In this document: piece after piece, positions 28,310 through 36,670 of the stretch
Position numbering within the stretch: the stretch's first letter is position 1
Layout of the letters: every line of letters begins with the position of its first letter
From: Rhodoferax sediminis
GTDB taxonomy: Bacteria; Pseudomonadota; Gammaproteobacteria; Burkholderiales; Burkholderiaceae_C
Assembly (NCBI RefSeq): GCF_006970865.1
Contig: NZ_CP035503.1
Span: forward strand, 318,501-382,500
Direction: 5' to 3'
DNA length: 64,000 nucleotides
Notes under the pieces: model-generated
The model's database searches: none
What the model saw: only the letters and a program-made list of their open reading frames with translations
What the model was told of the DNA's origin: nothing
Made by a program: the position numbers and the translations under genes

Positions 28310-30487
28310 TCAGAGCCGGGCGATGGCGGCGCGCACTTCGTCCACGCTCAGCACTTCCGGCAGCACCTGCGGGGCGCTGCCAGGTTTGTACATCACATAA
28401 ACCGGCACGCCGCTGCGACCCAGCTGGCCGATGGCGGCGCTGATAGCCGGGTCGCGCCGGGTCCAGTCGGCGCGCAGCAGCACCACGTTCTTGGCCGCCA
28501 GGTCGGCCAGCACGGCGGCGTTGGTCAGCGTGGTTTTCCTGTTGTACTGACAGGTCACGCACCAGGCGGCGGTGAAATCGACGAACACCGGCTGGCCGCG
28601 AGCCACGATCTGGTCGACCCGGCCCGGCTCCCACGGCTGCCAGCGCGCGCCTGCCGCCACGGTCGGTGCGCTTTCCAAAGGTTTTGTGATATTTGGGCCG
28701 ATAGCCGCCGCCAGTAAAGCGAAACCAGCTATCGAAAGCGTAGCAATCACGATGCGCGAACGCCCCGCCAGCGTGAAGGCCCAGAGCACCGCGCTGAGCG
28801 CCACCAGCAGCGCCAGCAGCGCGCCGGCGCCGTCGATGCCGCTTTGCTGGCCCAGCACCCAGACCAGCCAGGCCACCGTGGCAAACATGGGGAACGCCAT
28901 CAGGTGGCGGAAAGTCGCCATCCAGGCGCCGGGGCGCGGCAGCAGGCGTGCCACCGCCGGCACCAGGCCGGCTGCCAGATAGGGCAAGGCCATCCCGAAG
29001 CCGATGGCGCCGAACACCGCCAACGCCTGCGCGGGGGGCAGTCCGACGGCCAGGCCGAGCGATGCGCCCATGAACGGCGCGGTGCAGGGCGAGGCAATCG
29101 CCACCACCAGCACGCCCGACAGGAACGCGTTCGCCGCGGGGTTTCTGGCTTCGAGCGCCACCACGCGGTGGGGCACGAACCGCCCGAATTCAAACAGCCC
29201 CGCCAGGTTCAGCCCGATCACCGTGAACAGCGCCGCCAGCGCCGCCACGACCGCGGGCGACTGCAGTTGAAAGCCCCAGCCCAACTGCTCGCCGGCCGCG
29301 CGCAGGCCCAGCATCAGCGCGCCCAGCGCCAGAAACGAGGCCAGCACGCCCGCGGTGTAGGCCAGCGCGCTGATGCTGTGGGCGCGCCGGTCGCCCGCAT
29401 GGCGGGTGAAGCCGATCACCTTGATGGCCAGCACCGGGAACACGCAGGGCATCAGGTTCAGCAGCAGGCCACCGAGCAGCGCGCCCAGCAGCGCGGCCAC
29501 CAGGCTCAACGAGCCGGCCGGCCCGGTCGGGTTCGCGCCGGCGCCGGCGTTGGCCTTGAGCGCGGCATCCAGCGCGGGCGAAACGGTGGCTGCTGCGGCG
29601 AGCTTGGGCCAAGTGCCCAGGACCCTGGCCTCGGCCCGATAACCCGTGACGGTGTCGCCGCTACGGTATTCGAGCACCACAGGCATCACGGCCGGGCTGT
29701 TGCTGCGCTGGCTGGAGAGCGGCACCTGCGCGGTCCAGACATTGCCCTGCCAGGCTTGTGTGAAGGGCGCCGCCGTCTCGATCACCTCGGGCGTCTCGGG
29801 GAAAAACGCCAGCGTCTTGCCTCGTATCGCGGCAGGCAGGCCGGCCACACTCACCTTGAGGGTGTCGCCCGCAATCTCCACCCGGCTGTCGCCCACGAGC
29901 GGCTTGGGATGGGCCGCCAGCGCGGACTCAAACGCTGCCCGATTGAGCGCGGTCGAGCCCTTGAGCGGAATCTTGAGCACAAACTCACCGTCTTCGGGAA
30001 TGCATTCGGTGCGGCATACCAGCCATGAGGCCTTGAGCTTGACCTCGAGGTTGCTGGCGAACAGCGGCGGCTTGAAGTCCGGCGCGATGGTGAGCGGCAC
30101 CGGCAGCAGCACCGTGCCCTCGTAGCCGTAGTTGGCCAGCGTGCCGATCGAAATTTTCTGCGGCACCGGCCACGCAATGTCGCCGGCCGTCACACCGGGC
30201 GGCAGCGTCCACTGCAACTGGGTCGGCAGGCCCGAGTCGCCCGCGTTCTTCCAGTAGGTGTGCCAATGGGGCTGGTGCGCCAGTTGCAGGCCAACCCAGA
30301 CCGACTGGCCCGGCACCACACCGTCCGGCGCCTGCGCCATGAGCTCGGCGCGCACGCGTTCGGTGCTGACCACGGCGGCGGCCTTGGTTGGTGAAACAAT
30401 TTGGGCCTTGGCTACCGTGGACAAAGCGCTTCCAGCTATGAAAATAATAGCCAACAGCAGGCGGAAGAAACGTTGAAAAGCAGTCAT
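28310..30487 (-). CDS. dsbD: Thiol:disulfide interchange protein DsbD (ScsB/DipZ-like)
   Basis: 725 aa. Signal peptide (~1-28), an N-terminal periplasmic domain of the ScsB type (HWHTYWKNAGDSGLPT, and CRTEC as its redox pair), an eight-helix membrane domain with the two conserved Cys in NLMPCVFPVL and ASPCTAPFMG, and a C-terminal thioredoxin domain with WCVTC. It moves electrons from cytoplasmic thioredoxin to periplasmic partners. Two AT-rich repeat copies lie in the gene: one makes the signal peptide, the other the last hydrophobic helix before the thioredoxin domain. Longer than E. coli DsbD (565), as expected for the ScsB-like branch. Confidence 0.9.
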   Translation of the reverse strand: MTAFQRFFRLLLAIIFIAGSALSTVAKAQIVSPTKAAAVVSTERVRAELMAQAPDGVVPGQSVWVGLQLAHQPHWHTYWKNAGDSGLPTQLQWTLPPGVTAGDIAWPVPQKISIGTLANYGYEGTVLLPVPLTIAPDFKPPLFASNLEVKLKASWLVCRTECIPEDGEFVLKIPLKGSTALNRAAFESALAAHPKPLVGDSRVEIAGDTLKVSVAGLPAAIRGKTLAFFPETPEVIETAAPFTQAWQGNVWTAQVPLSSQRSNSPAVMPVVLEYRSGDTVTGYRAEARVLGTWPKLAAAATVSPALDAALKANAGAGANPTGPAGSLSLVAALLGALLGGLLLNLMPCVFPVLAIKVIGFTRHAGDRRAHSISALAYTAGVLASFLALGALMLGLRAAGEQLGWGFQLQSPAVVAALAALFTVIGLNLAGLFEFGRFVPHRVVALEARNPAANAFLSGVLVVAIASPCTAPFMGASLGLAVGLPPAQALAVFGAIGFGMALPYLAAGLVPAVARLLPRPGAWMATFRHLMAFPMFATVAWLVWVLGQQSGIDGAGALLALLVALSAVLWAFTLAGRSRIVIATLSIAGFALLAAAIGPNITKPLESAPTVAAGARWQPWEPGRVDQIVARGQPVFVDFTAAWCVTCQYNRKTTLTNAAVLADLAAKNVVLLRADWTRRDPAISAAIGQLGRSGVPVYVMYKPGSAPQVLPEVLSVDEVRAAIARL
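28689..28740 (-). repeat. AT-rich dispersed repeat copy within dsbD (membrane helix)
   Basis: Minus strand: starts GCTTTCGATAGCTGGTTTCG and ends GGCTATCGGCCCAAAT. It shares the ATAGCTGG....CGCTTT head and the GGCCCAAAT tail with the second copy in the same gene at 30397-30452. Translated as IAGFALLAAAIGPNI, a hydrophobic helix. Confidence 0.55.
30397..30452 (-). repeat. AT-rich dispersed repeat copy within dsbD (signal peptide)
   Basis: Minus strand: starts GGCTATTATTTTCATAGCTG, continues GAAGCGCTTTGTCC and ends AAGGCCCAAATTG. It encodes AIIFIAGSALSTVAKAQIV, the core and cleavage site of the DsbD signal peptide. Confidence 0.55.
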
Positions 30488-30541
30488 TGCCGTATAGGAG
30501 CGCGCGCGGCGCCTTTGGTTCAGTCGGGCGAGTGGGTCAAA

Positions 30542-31288
30542 TCACGACGCGAAGCCCAGCACCACCCTGCGGGTGGCTGCCGATTTCTTCTCTATTTTGG
30601 TCACTATGACCTGGCCGATCTCGGCCGTGTTCGCCACATGCGTGCCGCCGCAGGGCTGGAAGTCGATCAGCGTCTCGGCGGCGCCGATCCGGATCGTGCG
30701 GATGCGCCCCGTTCCGCGCGGTGGCTGCACGCTCATGCTCTTGACCAGCGCCGGGTTGGCGTCCAGTTCTTCATCGGTGATGCTGCCCACCACCAGAGGG
30801 TGCGCGCCGGCCACCAGCCGCGCGATCCCGGCGCTCAAGGCGTCCTTGTCCAGCGGCTCGGTCATGTTGAAGTCCAGCCGCGCGTAGTCGGGCGTGATCG
30901 AGCAGCCGTTCACCAGTTGCGGCACCAAATGGCACAGCAGGTGCGTGGTGGTGTGAAAACGCATCAGCCGGTGGCGGCGCGCCCAGTCGATGCGAGCTGT
31001 CACCGCATCGCCTGACTTCAGTTTTGATAGCGCATCTTCTTGACCAGGTGCGGGCAAATGGCAGATATCACTGGTGAATGCGCCGTCGGCATCCTTGCCT
31101 TTGCGGGTATCGACAATCGCCAGTTCGCGGCCATCGGCCAGCACCAGCACGCCGGCGTCGCCCGCCTGTCCGCCGCCCAGCGGGTAGAACACGGTGCGGT
31201 CCAGCACGATGCCTTGCCCGGAAATGGCGGTGACGCTCGCGCTGCACTCGCGCAGGTAAGCGTCCTGGCGAAAAAGGTCTTGGGTCAT
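30542..31288 (-). CDS. Alanyl-tRNA editing protein (AlaX type)
   Basis: 248-aa stand-alone relative of the alanyl-tRNA synthetase editing domain. The zinc ligands are in RFHTTTHLL (HxxxH, ~112-116) and CGGTHV (~208-213). The N-terminal ~90 residues form the beta-barrel seen in AlaX-M (DRTVFYPLGGGQAGDAG). It hydrolyses Ser-tRNA(Ala) or Gly-tRNA(Ala). Monocistronic on the minus strand, 54 bp upstream of dsbD. A partial AT-rich repeat overlaps codons around 31020-31060. Confidence 0.9.
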   Translation of the reverse strand: MTQDLFRQDAYLRECSASVTAISGQGIVLDRTVFYPLGGGQAGDAGVLVLADGRELAIVDTRKGKDADGAFTSDICHLPAPGQEDALSKLKSGDAVTARIDWARRHRLMRFHTTTHLLCHLVPQLVNGCSITPDYARLDFNMTEPLDKDALSAGIARLVAGAHPLVVGSITDEELDANPALVKSMSVQPPRGTGRIRTIRIGAAETLIDFQPCGGTHVANTAEIGQVIVTKIEKKSAATRRVVLGFAS

Positions 31289-31518
31289 GCGGGAATGATA
31301 GCGGCGGGGCTTTTTTCATGCCCCCGCAGGTGTATTGCGGCGCCGGCGCGGCTGCCGCACTGTCTCTGCCCTGTCTTCTAGCTTCTAGCGCCCCTCCCAC
31401 AAGCGCAAAGCTGGGATGGATTTATGGCGCTTAATGGCTTGGGGCGCCACATTTCGCGGCCGCTGGCCTAAAGTCCCTGCACGAAGGTCCTTATCTTTGT
31501 CACACTGCCTTTACTGCC
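31289..31518. other. Intergenic region upstream of the AceE-like gene
   Basis: 230 bp between the divergent AlaX and AceE-like genes. It must carry both promoters. No riboswitch, tRNA or strong palindrome was recognised; GC-rich at the left, with an AT-richer stretch near 31415-31440. Confidence 0.3.
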
Positions 31519-34314
31519 GTGAACGCACCCCTTCCACTTCAGCACCTGCTCTCTGCCATGCCCAACGAGTCCCTCACCATCGACCCCGATCCCCAGGAAA
31601 CCGCCGAATGGCGCGAGGCGTTCCTCGCGCTGGCGGCCAGCCAGGGCCCGGCGCGTGCGCGCCAGATGCTTGACGAACTGGCCCGCCTCGCGCGCGCCGG
31701 CCGCATCGGCTGGCAGCCCGAGCTGTCCACGCCCTACTTCAACACCATCGCCGTCGATGCGCAGCCGGTATTCCCGGGCGACCTTGCGATCGAGGAGCGT
31801 CTCGGCTCGCTGATGCGCTGGAACGCGCTGGCGATGGTGGTGCGCGCGAATCAGGCGTATGGCGAGCTCGGCGGCCACATTGCGAGCTACGCCAGCGCGG
31901 CCGACCTGTTCGAGGTCGGCTTCAACCATTTCTTCCACGCGCGCAATGACAGTGCCGCCGCGCCGGGCCGCCCCGAGCAAGGCAGCGCCCCCGCGGGGGG
32001 CAGCGCAGCACACGAAGTGGCAAGCGTGGGGGCCAACCGTCATCGCGGGGATCTGGTGTTCTTCCAGCCGCACAGCTCGCCTGGCGTGTACGCGCGCGCC
32101 TATCTGGAAGGGCGCCTGGCGGAGCAGGACTTGATGCACTTCCGCCAGGAACTCACCGCCCCCGCGGCCCAAACGGGCCAGGGCGCGCGCGGCCTGACCA
32201 GCTACCCGCACCCGTACCTGATGCCCGACTTCTGGCAGTTCCCGACCGGCTCCATGGGCATCGGGCCGATCAGCTCGATCTACCATGCGCGCTTCATGCG
32301 CTACCTCACGCACCGCAAGCTCCTGAATTGCGAAGGACGCAAAGAGAACGGAATACACGTCGACAAGCGACGCGTATGGGGCGTGTTCGGCGACGGCGAG
32401 ATGGACGAGCCCGAGAGCATGTCCGCGCTCACGCTGGCCGCGCGCGAGCGGCTCGACAACCTGGTGTGGGTCGTCAACTGCAACCTTCAGCGGCTCGACG
32501 GCCCGGTGCGCGGCAATGGCCGCATCATCGACGAGCTGGAAAAGCTCTTCGCCGGCGCCGGCTGGAACGTGATCAAGCTGGTCTGGGGCTCGGACTGGGA
32601 CGGCCTGTTCGCGCGCGACACCACCGGCGCGCTGACGCGCGCCTTCGCCCACACCGTGGACGGCCAGATGCAGACCTTTGCCGCGAAGGACGGGCGCTTC
32701 AACCGCGACAACTTTTTCGGCCAGAACGAGGAGCTGGCGCGGCTCGCGCAGGGCCTCACCGACGAGCAGATCGACCGGCTCAAGCGCGGCGGCCACGACC
32801 TGGTGAAAATCCATGCCGCCTATGCCGCAGCCGCGGCCCACACTGGCCAGCCCACCGTGATCCTGGCGCACACCAAGAAGGGCTACGGCATGGGCAGCGG
32901 CGGCCAGGGCAAGATGACCACGCACTCGCAAAAGAAGTTCGATGAGACCGACCTGATCGAATTCCGCAACCGCTTCAACCTGCCGCTCAGCGACGAGCAG
33001 GTCACCTCGCTGAGCTTTTACAAGCCGGCCGCCGACAGCCCCGAGATGCAATACATGCACGAGCACCGCCAGCGGCTCGGCGGCTACCTGCCGAAGCGCG
33101 AGACCGCCTGCGACGTGGTGCCCGTGCCCGCCATCGACAGCTACGCGGCGTTCGCGCTCGCCGCCAACGGCAAGGAGATGAGCACCACCATGGCCTTCGT
33201 GCGCCTGCTCGGGGGCCTGCTGAAAGACAAGGCCCTGGGGCCGCGCATCGTGCCGATCGTGGCCGACGAGGCGCGCACCTTCGGCATGGCGAACCTGTTC
33301 AAGCAGATTGGCATCTACTCCAGCGTGGGCCAGCGCTACGCGCCCGAAGACATCGGCTCGGTGCTGAGCTACCGCGAGGCGCTCGACGGCCAGATCCTCG
33401 AGGAAGGCATCAGCGAGGCCGGCGCCATCGCGAGCTGGACGGCCGCCGCCACCAGCTACAGCGTGCACGCTCTGGCGATGCTGCCGTTCTACATCTACTA
33501 CTCGATGTTCGGCTTCCAGCGCGTCGGCGACGCGATCTGGGCCGCGGCCGACCAGCGTGCGCGCGGCTTTCTCCTCGGGGCGACCTCGGGGCGCACGACA
33601 CTCGGCGGCGAGGGGCTGCAGCACCAGGACGGCACGAGCCATCTGGTCGCGGCCACCATTCCCAACTGCCGCGCCTACGACCCCGCGTTTGCGGGCGAGA
33701 TGGCGGTGATCATCGACCACGGCATGCGCGAGATGCTGGTCGAGCAAAAAGATGTTTTCTATTACGTCACGCTGATGAACGAGAACTACGCGCAGCCCAG
33801 CCTGCCGGCTGGCGTGGCGGCCGAGGTGATTCGCGGTTGCTATAAATTTAATAGCTACTTGCCGATACCTGATAATGGCTACAGCGCTAAAACGTCTAAA
33901 AACGTGGCGCTGCTGGGTTCCGGCGCGATCCTGACCGAGGTCGTCAAGGCCGCGCAGCTGCTGGCCGCACAGGGCATCGCGGCCGAGGTGTTCAGCGTCA
34001 CCAGCTGGAGCGAACTCGCGCGCGACGGCCAGGCCTGCGAGCAGCGCGCGCTGGCCGGCGATCCGGCGCCGGGCCAGCCTTTCATCGCGCAGCAGTTGCA
34101 GGCCAGCCAGGGCCCGATGATTGCAGCCACCGACTACGTGCGCGCGGTGCCGGAGGGCATCCGCGCCTTCGTGCCCGCAGGCCGGCGCTACCTCACGCTC
34201 GGCACCGACGGTTTCGGCCGCAGCGATACCAGGGCTGCGCTGCGCGAGCACTTTGGTGTGGATGCGCAGAGCATCGTGCGCGCGGCGCTGCATGCCCTTG
34301 CAAGGCATGGATAG
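31519..34314 (+). CDS. aceE: Pyruvate dehydrogenase E1 component, homodimeric AceE type
   Basis: 931-aa ThDP enzyme, transketolase fold. ThDP/Mg motif GDGEMDEPES (~291) through NLQRLDGPVRGN; early conserved AELSTPYFNTI-like LSTPYFNTI and GVYARAYLEGRL; second domain GEGLQHQDGTSH; C-terminal VPEGIRAFVP and TLGTDGFGRSDTR. It decarboxylates pyruvate (or a related 2-oxo acid) for an E2 that is not encoded here. Start is GTG 31519 or ATG 31558; neither has a clear ribosome site. It exceeds E. coli AceE (887), partly through two extra segments: ~145-174 (GC-rich repeat) and ~774-794 (AT-rich repeat). Without aceF or lpd beside it, a paralogue for another 2-oxo acid is possible. Confidence 0.9.
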   Translation: MNAPLPLQHLLSAMPNESLTIDPDPQETAEWREAFLALAASQGPARARQMLDELARLARAGRIGWQPELSTPYFNTIAVDAQPVFPGDLAIEERLGSLMRWNALAMVVRANQAYGELGGHIASYASAADLFEVGFNHFFHARNDSAAAPGRPEQGSAPAGGSAAHEVASVGANRHRGDLVFFQPHSSPGVYARAYLEGRLAEQDLMHFRQELTAPAAQTGQGARGLTSYPHPYLMPDFWQFPTGSMGIGPISSIYHARFMRYLTHRKLLNCEGRKENGIHVDKRRVWGVFGDGEMDEPESMSALTLAARERLDNLVWVVNCNLQRLDGPVRGNGRIIDELEKLFAGAGWNVIKLVWGSDWDGLFARDTTGALTRAFAHTVDGQMQTFAAKDGRFNRDNFFGQNEELARLAQGLTDEQIDRLKRGGHDLVKIHAAYAAAAAHTGQPTVILAHTKKGYGMGSGGQGKMTTHSQKKFDETDLIEFRNRFNLPLSDEQVTSLSFYKPAADSPEMQYMHEHRQRLGGYLPKRETACDVVPVPAIDSYAAFALAANGKEMSTTMAFVRLLGGLLKDKALGPRIVPIVADEARTFGMANLFKQIGIYSSVGQRYAPEDIGSVLSYREALDGQILEEGISEAGAIASWTAAATSYSVHALAMLPFYIYYSMFGFQRVGDAIWAAADQRARGFLLGATSGRTTLGGEGLQHQDGTSHLVAATIPNCRAYDPAFAGEMAVIIDHGMREMLVEQKDVFYYVTLMNENYAQPSLPAGVAAEVIRGCYKFNSYLPIPDNGYSAKTSKNVALLGSGAILTEVVKAAQLLAAQGIAAEVFSVTSWSELARDGQACEQRALAGDPAPGQPFIAQQLQASQGPMIAATDYVRAVPEGIRAFVPAGRRYLTLGTDGFGRSDTRAALREHFGVDAQSIVRAALHALARHG
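31965..32034 (+). repeat. GC-rich dispersed repeat, copy A, in frame within aceE
   Basis: 70 bp starting GGGCCGCCCCGAGC, with an inner CCCCCGCGGGGGG dyad and ending AGCGTGGGGGCC. It is clearly related to copy B at 51982-52050 (same head, GGGGGGCAGCG middle and AGCGTGGGGGCC end). Translated as GRPEQGSAPAGGSAAHEVASVGA, a segment absent from E. coli AceE between ARN and GGDLV. Confidence 0.75.
33838..33897 (+). repeat. AT-rich dispersed repeat, in frame within aceE
   Basis: TGCTATAAATTTAATAGCTA starts a sharply AT-rich tract ending near GCTACAGCGCTAAAACGTCT. Translated as YKFNSYLPIPDNGYSAKTSKN between IRGC and VALLGSG; E. coli AceE has a much shorter link here. It breaks the otherwise GC-rich codon use of the gene. 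Confidence 0.65.
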
Positions 34315-34353
34315 CGCGCGCCGTCTATTTAACCCGGAGCAACTGCAGTCCGT

Positions 34354-35325
34354 TTAGCGGCTTCGAGGCGCAGCTCTCGGACCGGCTCTTGCCCCCGCCT
34401 TGCGGATCGCGCGTGCGAATTCCTGCACCACCGCCGGCTGCCCAATTGCTGCCCGGCGTGTGAAAAGACCCAGCGACGGCAGCGGTATCGCCGGTAACAC
34501 CGGCACCTTGCGCACGTTGCCCCGTGCCACCTCGTCGCGCGCGTGCTCGAAGCGAACCGCACACAGGAGCGACGGGTCCATGCGCAGCAGCGCGCCGACG
34601 GTGACTGACGACATCGCCTCGATCACTGGCTCGGGCGGCTCGACCCCGTCGTTCAAGAAGGCGGTCATGAAGGCCTGGCGCACCAGAGTCTCTTTCGGCG
34701 GCGCCACCCATTGCGCCGATCGCAGGTCGGCCCAGCGCAGCCCGCGCCGCCGCACGTTCACATTGGAGGCTGCGGCCAGCACGCAAAGCTGGTCCTCGAG
34801 GAGCAACTCCGACTGCAGTAACGGAAGGAGGTCGCTCGACAGCAGCTGCGGGGTGACGGCGCCGAACACGCAGTCGAGCTCGCCGTCGAGCAAGCGCTGG
34901 ATCAGCTCGCTCACCCGCCCTTCGCGTATCTGCACCGAGGCGGCGGGCATGCGCGCGCGCAGCAGTACGACTGCTGCCGGCACGGTGACAGTCACCGAGG
35001 GCGCTCCCACGCGCAGCACCGCAGACGCCCCGGCGCGCAGCGCGTCAATCTCGTCCTGAGCCCGCGCAAGTTCGCTCAGGATCACGCGAGCCCGGTAGAC
35101 GGCCGCCGCCCCGAACGCATTGGCCTGCACTCCCTGATGGCTGCGATCGAAAAGGCGTGCTCCAAATCCGCCCTCAATCTCGTTAAGCATCTTGCTGATC
35201 GCGGGTTGGCTCAAGTGCAGACGGTCGGCAGCCCCGCGCGTGCTGCCCGTCTCGGCCAGCGCGACGAGCAACTCTAGGTGCCTTAGCCGCAGCCTGCGCA
35301 CCAGGTAGTCAACGCCGCCGGTCAT
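34354..35325 (-). CDS. LysR-family transcriptional regulator
   Basis: 323-aa LTTR. N-terminal winged helix (~11-70) with LRHLELLVALAETGSTRGAADRLHLSQPAISKMLNEIE, then a substrate-binding domain with VLRVGAPSVTV, as in GbpR/CbsB-like members. Divergent from the CoA transferase/DUF1254/Bug/esterase genes and so probably their regulator, sensing a pathway metabolite. Some 129 bp separates it from the ATG at 35455; an 8-bp direct repeat lies in that gap. The C-terminal ~15 residues are Arg/Ala-rich. Confidence 0.9.
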   Translation of the reverse strand: MTGGVDYLVRRLRLRHLELLVALAETGSTRGAADRLHLSQPAISKMLNEIEGGFGARLFDRSHQGVQANAFGAAAVYRARVILSELARAQDEIDALRAGASAVLRVGAPSVTVTVPAAVVLLRARMPAASVQIREGRVSELIQRLLDGELDCVFGAVTPQLLSSDLLPLLQSELLLEDQLCVLAAASNVNVRRRGLRWADLRSAQWVAPPKETLVRQAFMTAFLNDGVEPPEPVIEAMSSVTVGALLRMDPSLLCAVRFEHARDEVARGNVRKVPVLPAIPLPSLGLFTRRAAIGQPAVVQEFARAIRKAGARAGPRAAPRSR

Positions 35326-35377
35326 GCGTATTCCCTCGCGCCCTCAACCGCGAACGATCGAGGCCAGCCCTGGCTGA

Positions 35378-35398
35378 AGTAATCACTATTAGTAATCA
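35378..35398. promoter_or_regulatory. Direct repeat AGTAATCA, candidate regulator/promoter site
   Basis: AGTAATCA-CTATT-AGTAATCA: two identical 8-bp units 13 bp apart, in the AT-rich gap between the divergent LysR and CoA transferase genes. LysR sites usually show T-N11-A dyads, and this is a direct repeat, so its role is uncertain. It overlaps the ATG at 35398, which argues that translation starts further in, at 35455. Confidence 0.4.
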
Positions 35399-35454
35399 TG
35401 AGATCAGGATTATTGAGTTTTCACGAATGGCGGTGGAGCCTATTATCAGCGTCG

Positions 35455-36666
35455 ATGAATACCGAACGGACAGTCGATTCGCCCGAACCCGCCGCGCCCC
35501 TGAGTGGGGTGCGCGTGGTGGACCTCGGCCAGTACATCGCTGGCCCCGGCGCCGCCATGGCACTCGCCGAGCTCGGCGCAAGCGTGATCAAGGTGGAGCC
35601 ACTCGCGGGTGACCAGGCCCGGCACATCGGCCGATACGGTGAGTCCATGATTCGTGCCTACAACCGGGGCAAACGGTCGATCGCGCTCGACCTCAAGAGC
35701 GACGCAGGCCGCGAGGCAGCATTGCGCCTGATCGCACGCAGCGACGTTGTGATCCAGAACCTGCGCCCTGGCGTTGTCGACAAGCTCGGCATCGGCCCGC
35801 GCGCCGTGCGCGAGCGATTCCCGCGGGTGATCTACCTCTCGATCTCCGGCTTCGGCAGTCGCGGGCCCTCGCGCGAGCGCCCGGGCTACGACATCGCGGC
35901 GCAAGCGGAGAGCGGCCTGATGTCGGTCACCGGGGAGCCCGACCGGCCGCCGCAGAAGGTCGGCGTGCCGATCATCGACGCCGCGGCGGCACATCTCGGC
36001 GCGCAAGCGGTACTCGCGGCTCTGTACGGCCGCGAGAAGAGCGGCGTCGGCGAGACGCTCGAGACCTCGCTGCTTGAAGTCGCGATGCATTTGCAGGCCA
36101 CCACCTGGTGCGACTACCTGGGCGGCGCGCCGGAGCCGACTCGCATCGGCGACGGCCAGCCGAACAACGCACCGGCAGCCGAGGTTATCTCGACGCACGA
36201 TGGGCACATCGTGCTCTCGGCTTATGCCGACGAGCATTGGGCACGCTTGTGCCGCGTGATGGGCCGCGAGGAGTTCGTCACCGATCCGCGCTTTTGCACG
36301 AACGCACGCCGGGTCGAGCACCGCGTCGCGCTGCGCGCGGTGCTGCGCGAGTGCTTCTCGGACATGACCAGCGACGAATGCGTGACGCTGCTTGGTCGCC
36401 ACCAGATCGTCGCGGGCGCGGTCCGCACGTACGGCCAGGTGCTGGCGAGCCCCGACATCGAGGGGAGCGGCATCCTCGTCGAGGCCAAGGCCGCCGACGG
36501 CACACGCTACCGCGCCCTGGGCCTGCCCTATCGCCTCGGCAATGCGCCGCATGCCACTCCGCCGGCCGCCCCCGCGTGCGGCGCGGACACCGACGCCGTG
36601 CTCGCCGAGGCTGGCTACAACGACACCGAAATCGCGGAACTGCGGCACGCAGGCGTCGTGGCCTGA
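35455..36666 (+). CDS. CaiB/BaiF family (class III) CoA transferase
   Basis: 403-aa class III CoA transferase. Start region GVRVVDLGQYIAGPGAAMALAELGASVIKVE is the family's CoA-binding fold. The catalytic Asp (169 in formyl-CoA transferase, GAALGD) corresponds to Asp175 here, in VGVPIIDAAAAH. These enzymes move CoA between carboxylic acids, e.g. from succinyl-CoA to a substrate acid, or act as racemases. ATG 35455 is preferred over ATG 35398, which overlaps a direct repeat and adds an atypical N-terminus. First of four close genes (gap to next 4 bp). The acid is unknown; the nearby esterase suggests it may be freed from an ester. Confidence 0.88.
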   Translation: MNTERTVDSPEPAAPLSGVRVVDLGQYIAGPGAAMALAELGASVIKVEPLAGDQARHIGRYGESMIRAYNRGKRSIALDLKSDAGREAALRLIARSDVVIQNLRPGVVDKLGIGPRAVRERFPRVIYLSISGFGSRGPSRERPGYDIAAQAESGLMSVTGEPDRPPQKVGVPIIDAAAAHLGAQAVLAALYGREKSGVGETLETSLLEVAMHLQATTWCDYLGGAPEPTRIGDGQPNNAPAAEVISTHDGHIVLSAYADEHWARLCRVMGREEFVTDPRFCTNARRVEHRVALRAVLRECFSDMTSDECVTLLGRHQIVAGAVRTYGQVLASPDIEGSGILVEAKAADGTRYRALGLPYRLGNAPHATPPAAPACGADTDAVLAEAGYNDTEIAELRHAGVVA

Positions 36667-36670
36667 AAAC

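Noticed and set aside
36061..36090. Asp-to-Glu change in SLLE of the CoA transferase as a lost catalytic residue
   Set aside because: The catalytic Asp169 of formyl-CoA transferase aligns with Asp175 in GVPIIDAAA, which is intact.
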